DNA of 64,000 bases from an uncultured Phocaeicola sp. Lineage in GTDB: Bacteria > Bacteroidota > Bacteroidia > Bacteroidales > Bacteroidaceae. Positions 1-8,690 of this stretch are shown piece after piece; the stretch's first letter is position 1, and each line of letters opens with the position of its first letter. Position numbers and translations under genes: made by a program. Where the stretch lies: positions 1 to 64,000 of the forward strand of contig CALUJE010000001.1 in assembly GCA_944320885.1 (NCBI GenBank), written 5' to 3'. A model generated the notes under the pieces. The model was given only the letters and a program-made list of their open reading frames with translations. It searched no databases and was not told the origin of the DNA.

Positions 1-132
1 AGACCGATATGATTCAAGTGAACCGAATTTATTTAATTTTTAACCTTGTCCATTTTTAGTGGACAGTAGTGAAAAAACCCAAATAATCAAGAGTTTTCTA
101 ACGTAAGTTCCTTTAAATATTGCAATAATATA
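1..132. other. Leader region upstream of pnp
   Basis: No coding region is seen. A small inverted repeat (TGTCCA...TGGACA, about 48-65) may be the terminator or operator of a gene outside the window. The rest is A+T-rich. Confidence 0.4.
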
Positions 133-140
133 TATCTTTG
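133..140 (+). promoter_or_regulatory. Bacteroides -7 promoter box for pnp
   Basis: TATCTTTG is an exact match to the Bacteroidetes -7 element TAnnTTTG. It lies 38 bp before the pnp start codon. No clear -33 TTTG is seen; the best candidate is TTTA at 112-115. Confidence 0.6.
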
Positions 141-178
141 TACGATTTTATAAAGACACAGATTTTTAAAAATTTTAT

Positions 179-2401
179 ATGATTAACCCAATTGTTAAGA
201 CTATCGAGCTTGGTGATGGAAGAACAATCACCCTCGAAACGGGAAAGCTTGCAAAGCAGGCTGACGGTGCGGTAATGCTCCGCATGGGAAATACGATGTT
301 GTTAGCTACTGTTTGTGCAGCAAAAGATGCAGTTCCCGGAACAGATTTTATGCCTCTTCAGGTAGAGTACAAAGAAAAATATTCAGCGTTCGGACGCTTC
401 CCTGGTGGTTTCACCAAAAGAGAAGGAAAAGCTTCCGATTATGAAATTCTGACATGCCGATTGGTAGACCGTGCTCTCCGTCCATTATTCCCGGACAACT
501 ATCACGCAGAGGTATATGTCAATATCATTCTTTTCTCAGCAGATGGTGTAGATATGCCCGATGCTTTGGCTGGTCTGGCCGCATCTGCAGCTCTTGCCGT
601 TTCGGATATACCTTTTGGAGGCCCAATCTCAGAAGTACGTGTATCACGCATTAATGGAGAATACATTATCAACCCGACTTTCGAACAGCTCAAACATGCA
701 GACATGGACATCATGGTAGCTGCTACTTACGACAACATCATGATGGTAGAAGGCGAAATGAACGAAGTTTCTGAAGCAGAACTTCTGGAAGCCATGCGTG
801 TTGCTCATGAAGCTATCAAAGTTCATTGTAAGGCACAAATGGAATTGATGGAAGAAGTTGGTTCTACCGTAAAACGTGAATATTGCCACGAAGAAAACGA
901 TGAAGATCTTCGCAAGGCCGTACACGACGCATGCTACGACAAGGCTTATGCCGTTGCAGCCAGCGGAAATACCAACAAGCACGCACGTCAAGATGCATTT
1001 GATGCTATTTGTGAAGAATTTAAGGCACAATATACAGAAGAAGAACTGGAAGAAAAGGCTCCGCTTATCGACCGCTACTACCACGATGTAGAAAAAGAAG
1101 CTATGCGCCGCTGTATTCTTGATGAAGGTAAGCGTCTTGACGGACGTAAGACCAACGAAATTCGTCCTATCTGGTGCGAAGTAAGTCCTCTGCCCGGTCC
1201 TCACGGTTCATCTATCTTCACCCGTGGAGAAACCCAGTCTTTAAGTACTGTTACCTTAGGAACCAAAGCCGATGAAAAGATTGTGGATGATGTATTGAAC
1301 CAAAGCAAAGAACGCTTCCTATTACATTACAACTTCCCTCCTTTCTCTACCGGTGAAGCAAAAGCACAACGCGGCGTAGGACGTCGTGAAATCGGTCACG
1401 GCCATCTGGCATGGCGTGCACTCAAAGGCATGATTCCAGAAGACTATCCATATTGCGTACGAGTTGTTTCTGATATTCTAGAATCAAACGGTTCTTCATC
1501 AATGGCTACTGTATGTGCAGGAACTTTGGCATTGATGGATGCCGGAGTAAAAATAAAGAAACCTGTTTCTGGTATCGCTATGGGTCTTATCAAAAATGCT
1601 GGAGAAGACAAATATGCAGTCCTTTCTGATATTTTAGGTGACGAAGACCATCTGGGAGATATGGACTTTAAAGTAACAGGAACAAGAGACGGTATCACTG
1701 CTACTCAAATGGATATCAAAGTTGACGGTCTTTCATTCGATATTTTGGAAAAAGCCTTGAATCAGGCTAAGGAAGGCCGTATGTATATCCTCGACAAAAT
1801 AACAGAATGCATTGCTGAACCACGTGCTGACCTGAAGCCTCATGCACCGCGCATTGAAACAATGGTTATTCCTAAAGAATTTATCGGTGCTGTAATAGGC
1901 CCGGGTGGAAAAATCATTCAAGGAATGCAAGAAGAAACTGGAGCAGTTATCAGCATTGAAGAAATTGACGGAGTTGGTCGCATAGAAATTGCCGGAAACA
2001 ACAAGGAATGCATTGATTCTGCAATCGCAAAAATCAAAGCAATTGTTGCCATACCTGAAATAGGCGAAGTATATAAAGGAAAAGTTCGCTCTATCATGCC
2101 TTATGGCGCATTCGTAGAATTCCTCCCTGGAAAAGACGGATTGCTCCATATCTCAGAAATGGATTGGAAACGCCTTGAGACCATTGAAGAAACCGGCCTG
2201 AAAGAAGGTGACGATATCGATGTCAAGTTATTGGATATCGACCAGAAAACAGGCAAGTTCAAATTATCTCACAAAGTGCTTATCCCCAAACCAGAAGGCT
2301 ATGTAGAACGTCCGGAACGCCCTGCCCGCCAACCCAAAGGAGAGCACAATGAACGTCGTCCACGTGAACATCGTGAAGATAAGAAAGCCAACAAAGAATA
2401 A
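179..2401 (+). CDS. pnp: Polyribonucleotide nucleotidyltransferase (PNPase)
   Basis: This is the phosphorolytic 3'-5' exoribonuclease that degrades mRNA and can add 3' tails using nucleoside diphosphates; it works as a cytoplasmic trimer. The 740-residue product has the usual order: a first RNase PH-like core (about 10-140), a helical linker, a second RNase PH core (about 330-545), a KH domain with the GxxG loop in IGPGGKII (about 575), and an S1 domain containing YGAFVEF (about 640-705). It ends in an Arg/Lys/Glu-rich tail of about 35 residues, which is an RNA-binding-like extension. Length is at the long end for the family because of this tail. It stands alone, with its own promoter and terminator. 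Confidence 0.97.
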   Translation: MINPIVKTIELGDGRTITLETGKLAKQADGAVMLRMGNTMLLATVCAAKDAVPGTDFMPLQVEYKEKYSAFGRFPGGFTKREGKASDYEILTCRLVDRALRPLFPDNYHAEVYVNIILFSADGVDMPDALAGLAASAALAVSDIPFGGPISEVRVSRINGEYIINPTFEQLKHADMDIMVAATYDNIMMVEGEMNEVSEAELLEAMRVAHEAIKVHCKAQMELMEEVGSTVKREYCHEENDEDLRKAVHDACYDKAYAVAASGNTNKHARQDAFDAICEEFKAQYTEEELEEKAPLIDRYYHDVEKEAMRRCILDEGKRLDGRKTNEIRPIWCEVSPLPGPHGSSIFTRGETQSLSTVTLGTKADEKIVDDVLNQSKERFLLHYNFPPFSTGEAKAQRGVGRREIGHGHLAWRALKGMIPEDYPYCVRVVSDILESNGSSSMATVCAGTLALMDAGVKIKKPVSGIAMGLIKNAGEDKYAVLSDILGDEDHLGDMDFKVTGTRDGITATQMDIKVDGLSFDILEKALNQAKEGRMYILDKITECIAEPRADLKPHAPRIETMVIPKEFIGAVIGPGGKIIQGMQEETGAVISIEEIDGVGRIEIAGNNKECIDSAIAKIKAIVAIPEIGEVYKGKVRSIMPYGAFVEFLPGKDGLLHISEMDWKRLETIEETGLKEGDDIDVKLLDIDQKTGKFKLSHKVLIPKPEGYVERPERPARQPKGEHNERRPREHREDKKANKE

Positions 2402-2410
2402 ATAAAAACA

Positions 2411-2446
2411 AAGGCTGCCTCATTACTGACTGAGACAGCCTTTTTC
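2411..2446 (+). terminator. Rho-independent terminator after pnp
   Basis: AAGGCTGcCTCA pairs with TGAGaCAGCCTT across a short loop and is followed by a T-run, 10 bp after the pnp stop codon. Confidence 0.8.
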
Positions 2447-2452
2447 TTATAT

Positions 2453-2498
2453 AAGTCCTCTTGTTTTTGATTATTACAAAGAAAAAACAAGAGGACTT
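2453..2498. terminator. Second, symmetric hairpin downstream of pnp
   Basis: A perfect 16-bp inverted repeat (arms 2453-2468 and 2483-2498, 14-nt spacer) carries T/A tracts at the loop side of both arms. It lies just beyond the pnp terminator and looks like a back-up or bidirectional terminator. Other roles cannot be excluded. Confidence 0.5.
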
Positions 2499-2609
2499 GT
2501 TATATACAGATCACATTTTCCCTTCTATCACAACAAACACTTCATATACCTTATATATACTATAACAAGAAAAAGCCTTCATACATAAAGGCAATACAAA
2601 ATATTATGC

Positions 2610-2617
2610 TAAATTTG
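2610..2617 (+). promoter_or_regulatory. -7 promoter box for the PspC gene
   Basis: TAAATTTG matches TAnnTTTG and sits 25 bp before the ATG at 2642. Confidence 0.5.
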
Positions 2618-2641
2618 AAGCAATAAAGAAAAATCAAACAA

Positions 2642-2836
2642 ATGGAGAATAGAAAATTAACCCTATCAAATGACCGCATGATAGCCGGTGTATGTGGTGG
2701 AATAGCCGAGTATTTCGGATGGGAGCCTACTCTGGTTCGCATTTTTTATGCATTAGCTACGGTCTTTACCGCTTTTTCCGGCACATTTGTTTACCTGGTT
2801 TTATGGATTATCATGCCAAGGGGTGAAAGATATTAG
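2642..2836 (+). CDS. Small PspC-domain membrane protein
   Basis: A 64-residue PspC-family protein. PspC-type domains occur in phage-shock and envelope-stress proteins and anchor in the inner membrane. The N-terminal half has the signature R-x-IAGVCGGIAEYFG, and the C-terminal half is one hydrophobic helix (FYALATVFTAFSGTFVYLVL, about 36-55) ending in the typical IMPRG motif. It is a stand-alone single-domain form without further partners, which is common in Bacteroidetes. No Psp regulator lies nearby, so the stress role is inferred from the family only. Confidence 0.85.
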   Translation: MENRKLTLSNDRMIAGVCGGIAEYFGWEPTLVRIFYALATVFTAFSGTFVYLVLWIIMPRGERY

Positions 2837-2858
2837 CCTTTTAAGCAGGATATAAAAA

Positions 2859-2888
2859 ATCAAAGCCAAAGGATTCTTTGGCTTTGAT
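2859..2888 (-). terminator. Terminator of miaB (possibly shared with the PspC gene)
   Basis: Perfect 13-bp arms (ATCAAAGCCAAAG and CTTTGGCTTTGAT) flank a 4-nt loop. On the - strand the stem is followed by TTTTTTA, which fits termination of miaB. The convergent PspC gene ends 23 bp before the stem. Confidence 0.75.
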
Positions 2889-2899
2889 GATGATATAAT

Positions 2900-4258
2900 T
2901 CAAATGACGATTCCTTTTAAGGTTGCCGAACTGGATTCTGTAATCTTTACTTGAACAAAATCTCCGATATGATGGTCTCCACGATCAAAAACTACCACTT
3001 TATTCTGTTCCGTACGCCCGAACAACTGATCTTTTGAACGTTTCGATACACCCTCAACCAATACTTCATAGGTCTTTCCTATACAACGCTGATTACTCTC
3101 GGCCGACAATTGATTTTGTAATTCTATAATTTCATTCAATCGTCTGATTTTTACATCCTCCGGTACATCATCCTTCAAATGTTTGGCCGCATAAGTACCC
3201 GGACGTTCAGAATACTTAAACATAAAGGCCGCATCATATGCACAAATTCTCATTAATGACAAGGATTCCTGATGATCTTCCTCCGTTTCGGAATGATATC
3301 CGCAGAAAATATCTGTACTCAATCCGCAATCCGGAACAATACGACGAATAGCAGCAACACGATCAAGATACCATTCACGGGTATATTTTCTGTTCATAAG
3401 ATGCAATATACGCGAGCTACCGCTTTGTACAGGCAGATGAATATGCTTGCATACATTAGGCACTTCTGCAATCACCCGTAATGTTTCATCACTCATATCT
3501 TTAGGATGTGACGTCGTAAAACGTATACGTACTCCCGGAGCAGCCTCTGCTACTCTGCGAAGCAATACAGGGAAGCTGATAACCTCTCCGTCACGTTCAA
3601 AATGATAAGAGTTCACATTCTGCCCCAACAAGGTGATTTCCTTATATCCTTTTGATACCAAATCAGTAACTTCATTAAGAATACTTTCTATATCGCGGCT
3701 ACGCTCTCGGCCACGTGTATAAGGCACAATACAATAATGGCAAAAATTATTGCAGCCGCGCATTATAGATACAAAGCCGGAGATATGAGTACCACAAATA
3801 CGTGTAGGAATCACATCACGATATGTCTCGGTAGTAGACAATTCTACATTAATAGCCTTCTCACCAGCCTCAACCGAAGCAATCAAATCGGGAAGCGACA
3901 AATATGCATCCGGTCCCACAACCAAATCCACATGATGATTGGTTATCAAGTCATCTTTGACACGCTCTGCCATACAGCCCAATACACCAACAATCAATCC
4001 ACGCTTTTTCTTACGCATGGAATGGAAAAACTCCAAACGGTTAAATATCTTCTGTTCGGCATTATCGCGTACCGAACAGGTATTCAAGAATACCGCATCT
4101 GCATCATCCAATGAATCACAAACATCATAACCTGCCATTTTCATAATTGATGCAATAACCTCGCTGTCGGCCACATTCATCTGACAGCCATACGTTTCAA
4201 TAAACAAACGCTTGTTCTGAGTCGCAGATTTTAAGTCTGCTCCTTGTTCTTTTGTCAT
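2900..4258 (-). CDS. miaB: tRNA-2-methylthio-N6-dimethylallyladenosine synthase MiaB
   Basis: A radical-SAM methylthiotransferase that converts i6A37 to ms2i6A37 in tRNAs reading UNN codons. The 452-residue protein has an N-terminal methylthiotransferase domain (TYGCQMNVADSE near residue 20, with the conserved Cys set), the radical-SAM CxxxCxxC in CNNFCHYC (about 170), and a C-terminal TRAM domain (about 385-450). The order and length match MiaB rather than RimO or MtaB, and the pattern CNNFCHYCIVPYTRGRERSR is MiaB-typical. It is a single gene with its own -7 box at 4287-4294 on the - strand. Confidence 0.96.
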   Translation of the reverse strand: MTKEQGADLKSATQNKRLFIETYGCQMNVADSEVIASIMKMAGYDVCDSLDDADAVFLNTCSVRDNAEQKIFNRLEFFHSMRKKKRGLIVGVLGCMAERVKDDLITNHHVDLVVGPDAYLSLPDLIASVEAGEKAINVELSTTETYRDVIPTRICGTHISGFVSIMRGCNNFCHYCIVPYTRGRERSRDIESILNEVTDLVSKGYKEITLLGQNVNSYHFERDGEVISFPVLLRRVAEAAPGVRIRFTTSHPKDMSDETLRVIAEVPNVCKHIHLPVQSGSSRILHLMNRKYTREWYLDRVAAIRRIVPDCGLSTDIFCGYHSETEEDHQESLSLMRICAYDAAFMFKYSERPGTYAAKHLKDDVPEDVKIRRLNEIIELQNQLSAESNQRCIGKTYEVLVEGVSKRSKDQLFGRTEQNKVVVFDRGDHHIGDFVQVKITESSSATLKGIVI

Positions 4259-4286
4259 AAAATCATATTTAAATTAAAAACCGTTG

Positions 4287-4294
4287 CAAAGATA
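4287..4294 (-). promoter_or_regulatory. -7 promoter box for miaB
   Basis: Read on the - strand this is TATCTTTG, an exact TAnnTTTG match, about 28 bp before the miaB ATG. Confidence 0.6.
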
Positions 4295-4688
4295 CAGAGT
4301 ATAAGTCAAATCTCAAGTTCTTAAGACGTTATAAAAATGTGCGAAAAAGGCTTTTATAACAAAATGCAACTCAAAAGACAGATATACCTGGTTATAATAG
4401 ACACTCTTCTTAACAGTAAAGCATAAAAATAGATAATAAAAACCAAAAAGAAAGTTTATCAATACAGCATCAAATTAAGAACAAGTACAAATAGCAGCAC
4501 TATCGTTATAATTTGATAGCAAAAGAAGAAAATCTATTTAGAATTGATATTTGCTCAATATTAATTATTGTTAACAAGCTGTTTTTTTAGCCTCAAATAT
4601 TTGACATAATCAACTCAATTTTGCATTTTTGACAAGTGAAAAAACATTAGATTTTTTCATAGTTAAGGTTTAGGTTAAAGATTAAAGG
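4295..4688. other. Gene-free A+T-rich spacer
   Basis: No reading frame with coding character was found. Near the right end, TTTG (4628-4631) and TAGATTTT (4648-4655) form a weak promoter-like pair reading right, upstream of the terminator at 4689-4718. This raises the possibility of a short RNA of about 50-60 nt; the pair is poor (16-bp spacing and imperfect -7 box). Confidence 0.3.
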
Positions 4689-4718
4689 ACAGGGAACTGT
4701 GAAGCTCCCTGTTTTTTA
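4689..4718 (+). terminator. Rho-independent terminator, possibly of a small RNA
   Basis: ACAGGGA and TCCCTGT (10-nt loop) are followed by TTTTTT. No protein gene reads into it on the + strand, so it may end a small transcript that starts near 4660. Confidence 0.55.
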
Positions 4719-4741
4719 TTTATGCCTACACGTATATACAA

Positions 4742-4773
4742 AAAAAGAAGCCGTATAAATTACGACTTCTTTT
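4742..4773 (-). terminator. Terminator next to the tRNA 3' fragment (probably the original tRNA terminator)
   Basis: On the - strand AAAGAAGtCGT pairs with ACGgCTTCTTT and is followed by a long T-run. It lies immediately downstream of the 3' tRNA fragment, exactly where the terminator of the undisrupted tRNA gene would have been before the islet inserted. Confidence 0.65.
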
Positions 4774-4776
4774 AGG

Positions 4777-4824
4777 TGGGCCATCTAGGGCTTGAACCTA
4801 GGACCTCTAGATTATGAGTCTGTT
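4777..4824 (-). repeat. 3' fragment of tRNA(CAT), distal attachment site
   Basis: These 48 nt equal the 3' two-thirds of the tRNA at 9600-9673, from the anticodon stem to the discriminator base, with one difference at tRNA position 43. The 5' half (acceptor 5' strand and D-arm) is absent, so this is an att duplication and not a second tRNA gene. Confidence 0.9.
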
Positions 4825-4966
4825 TTATATGATACATCAAGACCGTACGTTATATTGTATATATTCTGATTATCAGTAATTTATTGTCAAACATATTTTT
4901 ATTGATACTTATAGGATATCCTTAACTGAAATAGTTTGTTTACGCATTGTTTACGCAAAGAATAAG

Positions 4967-5758
4967 CTATACATGTGAGATAAAAATATTATTTTCTTCA
5001 AATTTCTTTATATTACCACTATGTTTCTGAGCAATAGAATAACTTGTTCTATATTGTGTTGAAACCCTATGAAGATTATAAAATTCAGGAAATTCATATC
5101 TAACAATAAAGTCCATAAACAAAAATGGTGATATTATTTTATTTAATGGTAATCTAATATTATTTATACTACTATATTGTATTTCTGTTTTATGATGACT
5201 TTCAACTTTATCATCATAATCAATTCTAATATGTGAAGAATTTGTCAATTCATATTTTTTCTCAAAAGCATCTAAAAGAATCTGATACTCATCAAACTCT
5301 AGATTAAATTTTTCACAAAAGTTTTTCACTTCTGTTAGCTCCTCATCAGATATTCTTTTCCCTAATTTTGTTTCTGTTAGCTTATATAGGTCAAAATAAT
5401 ATTCACCTAACACTGTATCATCTGTAGTGTCATAATATTCTTCTACATTTTCCATAGACTCTTTTAGAACCACAGGATAAGGATAATATGCTAATTTTGC
5501 CTTGTTTAATTTCCCATTTCTAAAGTCATAGTAGAATTGAATAAAACCTTTATTTTTTAGAAGAAAACTATATTGACGATTATTCTTCAAATCTTCAAAT
5601 TCTCTAGCATACATTTTCTTTGAAACACCTGGTGAATAATTTTTCCACGATATAACATCATTTTCACTATTCACTAAAGTATCCAATATAAGATCTTTAT
5701 AACATTCTTTTATTAAACTGATATCACTATTGATATTGATAAAAGTCATTTGTTTCAT
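4967..5758 (-). CDS. DUF2290-family protein, partner of the islet helicase
   Basis: A 263-residue soluble protein without signal peptide or membrane segment. I assign it to DUF2290 from its C-terminal pattern: SSHIRIDYDD (about 174) then ESHH...EIQY, then RLPL-x-KIISPFLFMDFI-x-RYEFPEFY (about 201-226). It is rich in Lys, Asn, Tyr and Ile, in line with the A+T-rich islet. Its ATG overlaps the helicase stop by 4 nt (ATGA), so the two are translationally coupled and very likely act together. The reaction it carries out is not known to me. The pairing with a helicase suggests a nucleic-acid transaction, perhaps phage defence; that is inference. Confidence 0.75.
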   Translation of the reverse strand: MKQMTFININSDISLIKECYKDLILDTLVNSENDVISWKNYSPGVSKKMYAREFEDLKNNRQYSFLLKNKGFIQFYYDFRNGKLNKAKLAYYPYPVVLKESMENVEEYYDTTDDTVLGEYYFDLYKLTETKLGKRISDEELTEVKNFCEKFNLEFDEYQILLDAFEKKYELTNSSHIRIDYDDKVESHHKTEIQYSSINNIRLPLNKIISPFLFMDFIVRYEFPEFYNLHRVSTQYRTSYSIAQKHSGNIKKFEENNIFISHV

Positions 5759-7980
5759 ATACCCATTAATTTCTTGAGTCTTTCAAATGTTTCAGGATCT
5801 CCTTTAGCTTTTTCAATTAATAAAGCTAAAGTTACATCTTCACTTAAAATATCATCTATTGTCTTCTCCTTATTACTTAAAGATTTATCAGATTCACTTA
5901 TTATTTGAAGCCTTCTTGTATAATCCGATTCAGAAGGAAAATCAAACTCAAACTTTGGGTAATCATTGTCTATAGCATCTATTTCCTTTTTAAGTTTTAC
6001 AGCATCAGGACCATTACCAGTTATGTAGCACCAACCTCTTGATCTTGTTATTGAAACAAACAATGCATTACGTTGACGTAAAGTTGAGTCTGAGATTGCT
6101 TTTTGTGAATTTATTACAAAAACAATATTTGCTTCATTTCCCTTTGCTCTAAATGCTGTTGTTAGTGTAACTCTTCCTTTCTCTTTAAATAAATCAGAAC
6201 TTTCCACGAATCCTGGCGTAATACATAAAACGCCATAAGAATTTAAGTTAGTCCTAATGTAATTAAAATGACTATTAGCAGAACTTTTATCTAAAGAGAT
6301 TACAACAATCTCTTCTGGTTCTATTTTATCATTATTAATCAGATACCTAATCGTTTTAATTACTGAATCTAACTCTTGCTTTATCGTATCAAAATTTTTA
6401 AACTTTATAATATCATTGCTTGAAAATTTAGAGTGTTCATCTACTAATTTTTCAAGTATATTTTTACTATATTTTTCTGGTCTTTCTACAACTATATGAT
6501 CATTTTCCTCAAATTTATTCTTATCCCTAGGTTGAATTATCTCATAACCTCTAGCTTCCCAAGAATATTTATCTTGCATAGGAACTTTTGCTCTTTCTGA
6601 ATATAGACCTAATCCTAATCCATGAGCATATAATAATACTTTGCGAGGATTTCTATATGAATTTGGAAGCATATAATCCTTATCTATTCCATCCTCATAT
6701 TGCCCTTTTATGCTATCATTACTCATATTTGGATTACCATCTTTATCAGTTCCGAATAGGGTTTCAGGATCAGATATTTTTAATTCATTTAACGATTGAA
6801 ACTCGTCATATGCCCATATAATTCTTTTTGGTTCTTTTGTTATATAATATATGGTTTCAAAAAAAGCAGGTGGAAAATCTTGAGCTTCATCTATTAAAAC
6901 CATATCAAAAATAGGTTGTATTTCATCTTTCTTCTTAGAAAGAAAATCTGAAAATATGTACTGATATGGATCAGACATATTTCTAGTTTCATATAACGTT
7001 TTAGGTGATAAACCATACTGTGAACACAAAAAAGAATATAGTCCTTCTTTTTTTCTTCCTCCCCAAGCATGTAGAACCAGTAATCTGTCCCAATCAGGAG
7101 CTTTACTAGCCTCTTCTATTGTATATTTTTCTATATTACTCTTTATTTGATTATACATACTTTGGGTGTTAAAAACAAAAAGAATCTTAAAGCCCTCATT
7201 TGAAATATGAGTCAAAGCCGCTTTCATGCTAAGTATTATAGTCTTACCAGTTCCTGCTAACCCTCTTATTCTTTGGGGACCATTGGGAACTTGTAATGCA
7301 ACACTTCTTTGTGTAGAGTCTAATTTAAAAGTCTGTAACAACGAACTTTTTATTAAATCATTTCTAGTCTTCTTTTCTTCTGATATACGCTCTCTTTTCT
7401 TGTTGAAAACGGAAGTTCCTTCAAGTATAGAGTCTATATCATCTATCTGTTCCTGATTTATATCATTCGTTTTGCAGGATTTTATAAATTCTTTTATCGT
7501 TACTGGGTAATTCTTATCTAAATACTTACTAATAAATTCACATTTCACAAAATCACCACTTCCATTATCTGGAAATATTATAAGTGATTTTACAGGTTTA
7601 TCATCTTTGCAAAACAAGAAGTTTCCTGTTTTTTTATTATATAGCTTTATAGATTTGCTTAACTTATTTGTAATATCATTACAATAATTATTGATTATGT
7701 AATCTCTGGAATAAATTTCATCTCCGTCTGCTTTTACCCAATACTCATAATCGTCTTCAAATTTTATAATTTTTGAAGGTACTATGTCAATAACAATAAT
7801 ACCATATTGCTTTGATCTATATATAAATGATGGAATTTCTGTACTATCATTCAAACCTAGTGATGGTATTTTATACCCTAAAATACCATCATCTTCTTTT
7901 AATTCAGTTCTTAATTTATTCCATATCACTTTCTCAAAAGGATTTTGGCTTAATTCTATATTTCCAGGTAACAGCTGCAT
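5755..7980 (-). CDS. UvrD/SF1-type helicase-like ATPase, first gene of the islet operon
   Basis: A 741-residue cytoplasmic protein. The helicase core starts near residue 225: Walker A in GLAGTGKT (about 240), Walker B in VLIDEAQDF (about 362), a QFxR-region-like WAYDEFQSL (about 390), LTTAFRAKGNEANIV (motif V region, about 625) and the C-terminal VSITRSRGWCYITG (motif VI, about 655). The N-terminal 200 residues resemble a NERD or PD-(D/E)XK nuclease-like module (E-I-P-S-F-x8-GIIVIDI), but the usual catalytic Asp/Glu/Lys set is not clear. Proteins of this design belong to the COG3972-like SF1 helicases. A strong -7 box (8003-8010) sits just upstream. The function is inferred. Confidence 0.82.
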   Translation of the reverse strand: MQLLPGNIELSQNPFEKVIWNKLRTELKEDDGILGYKIPSLGLNDSTEIPSFIYRSKQYGIIVIDIVPSKIIKFEDDYEYWVKADGDEIYSRDYIINNYCNDITNKLSKSIKLYNKKTGNFLFCKDDKPVKSLIIFPDNGSGDFVKCEFISKYLDKNYPVTIKEFIKSCKTNDINQEQIDDIDSILEGTSVFNKKRERISEEKKTRNDLIKSSLLQTFKLDSTQRSVALQVPNGPQRIRGLAGTGKTIILSMKAALTHISNEGFKILFVFNTQSMYNQIKSNIEKYTIEEASKAPDWDRLLVLHAWGGRKKEGLYSFLCSQYGLSPKTLYETRNMSDPYQYIFSDFLSKKKDEIQPIFDMVLIDEAQDFPPAFFETIYYITKEPKRIIWAYDEFQSLNELKISDPETLFGTDKDGNPNMSNDSIKGQYEDGIDKDYMLPNSYRNPRKVLLYAHGLGLGLYSERAKVPMQDKYSWEARGYEIIQPRDKNKFEENDHIVVERPEKYSKNILEKLVDEHSKFSSNDIIKFKNFDTIKQELDSVIKTIRYLINNDKIEPEEIVVISLDKSSANSHFNYIRTNLNSYGVLCITPGFVESSDLFKEKGRVTLTTAFRAKGNEANIVFVINSQKAISDSTLRQRNALFVSITRSRGWCYITGNGPDAVKLKKEIDAIDNDYPKFEFDFPSESDYTRRLQIISESDKSLSNKEKTIDDILSEDVTLALLIEKAKGDPETFERLKKLMGI

Positions 7981-8002
7981 AATTCAATAAATTAGTAATA
8001 TA

Positions 8003-8010
8003 CAAACATA
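8003..8010 (-). promoter_or_regulatory. -7 promoter box for the helicase-DUF2290 operon
   Basis: On the - strand this reads TATGTTTG, an exact TAnnTTTG match, 22 bp before the ATG at 7980. Confidence 0.6.
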
Positions 8011-8179
8011 CTAAAAAATCTTTTCTTTGTAAACAATAAAAGCAATATTATTTTATATATAGATGTAAATGTTACCTAACTATATTGATTTTATTGATAT
8101 AACTTTAATTCTAATAAATCTCAAAAGAATCCATTGAATATTTTATTATATTTTAAAAAAATCTATATTTGCAAAGCGA

Positions 8180-8475
8180 TTATGACATGCCATAGCCAAG
8201 ATATTCTTCCCTGCATAAGGAAAAGTGAGCCTGTCAAACCTTCGTGGGAGGGTTATCCCATTTCGATGGATCGAAATATAAAGGGAGTGTTAGTCGAAAT
8301 TCACTCTATTCAAACTTTATGTGAGAGTCACTTCAGGGGTTGAGACCGATTAGCAGAAGCCCGGTTACCAGTCAGCGACAGAAGAGGACGAGATTGCACC
8401 GCTGCATATAACTACGTATTTGTTCTTGGTTAGACACTAAGAATATATGGTGGTTATATGCAGCGTTTTGTGTAT
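8180..8475 (+). ncRNA. Candidate structured RNA in the islet
   Basis: This gene-free stretch is more G+C-rich than the rest of the islet and full of nested inverted repeats. The strongest is a perfect 13-bp pair, CGCTGCATATAAC (8400-8412) with GTTATATGCAGCG (8453-8465). Its 40-nt loop holds a second stem, TTCTTGGT with ACTAAGAA. Upstream are TTTCGAT/ATCGAAA, GAGTG/CACTC and GTGA/TCAC hairpins. The segment 8341-8390 (GACCGATTAGCAG through CAGCGACAGAAGAGG) is purine-rich and looks conserved in style, but I could not match it to the cobalamin, SAM, TPP or RNase P consensus. The strand is inferred from the T-rich tail after 8465. Confidence 0.35.
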
Positions 8476-8530
8476 GTATACCTCTCATCATAAAACGTCT
8501 GTATTCAGAGGCTATGTTTCATGCATAAAT

Positions 8531-8665
8531 AATGAATATTATGACCAAACTAACAAAATCATTACTTGTTATCAAAGAACGGAATTGTACAGCATCATCA
8601 GTTCTTGACACCCGTACCAATCGTCGTAACATTACAGAAAACCTTTGGCTATGCGTTTTACTATA
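8531..8665 (+). CDS. Doubtful 44-codon ORF
   Basis: An open frame starting ATG AAT ATT ATG ACC and ending at TAG encodes 44 residues with a Lys/Thr-rich start and a hydrophobic end (LWLCVLL). It follows the candidate structured RNA and could be its controlled gene, or a leftover of a larger gene. There is no clear ribosome-binding site, and I recognise no family. It may not be real. Confidence 0.2.
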
Positions 8666-8690
8666 GAGACTGTCTCAAAATATTAAGGAA

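Noticed and set aside
4777-4824. A second tRNA gene
   Set aside because: Only the 3' two-thirds is present; the acceptor 5' strand and D-arm are missing, so it cannot form a tRNA.
8180-8475. Known riboswitch (cobalamin, SAM, TPP) or RNase P RNA
   Set aside because: The conserved core motifs of these families are not present; only a loose resemblance (CCCGGTTACCAG) to a SAM-I segment was seen.
8667-8685. Insertion-sequence end (GAGACTGTCTCAAAA)
   Set aside because: It resembles terminal repeats of some IS elements, but no partner repeat, transposase remnant or target duplication was found.
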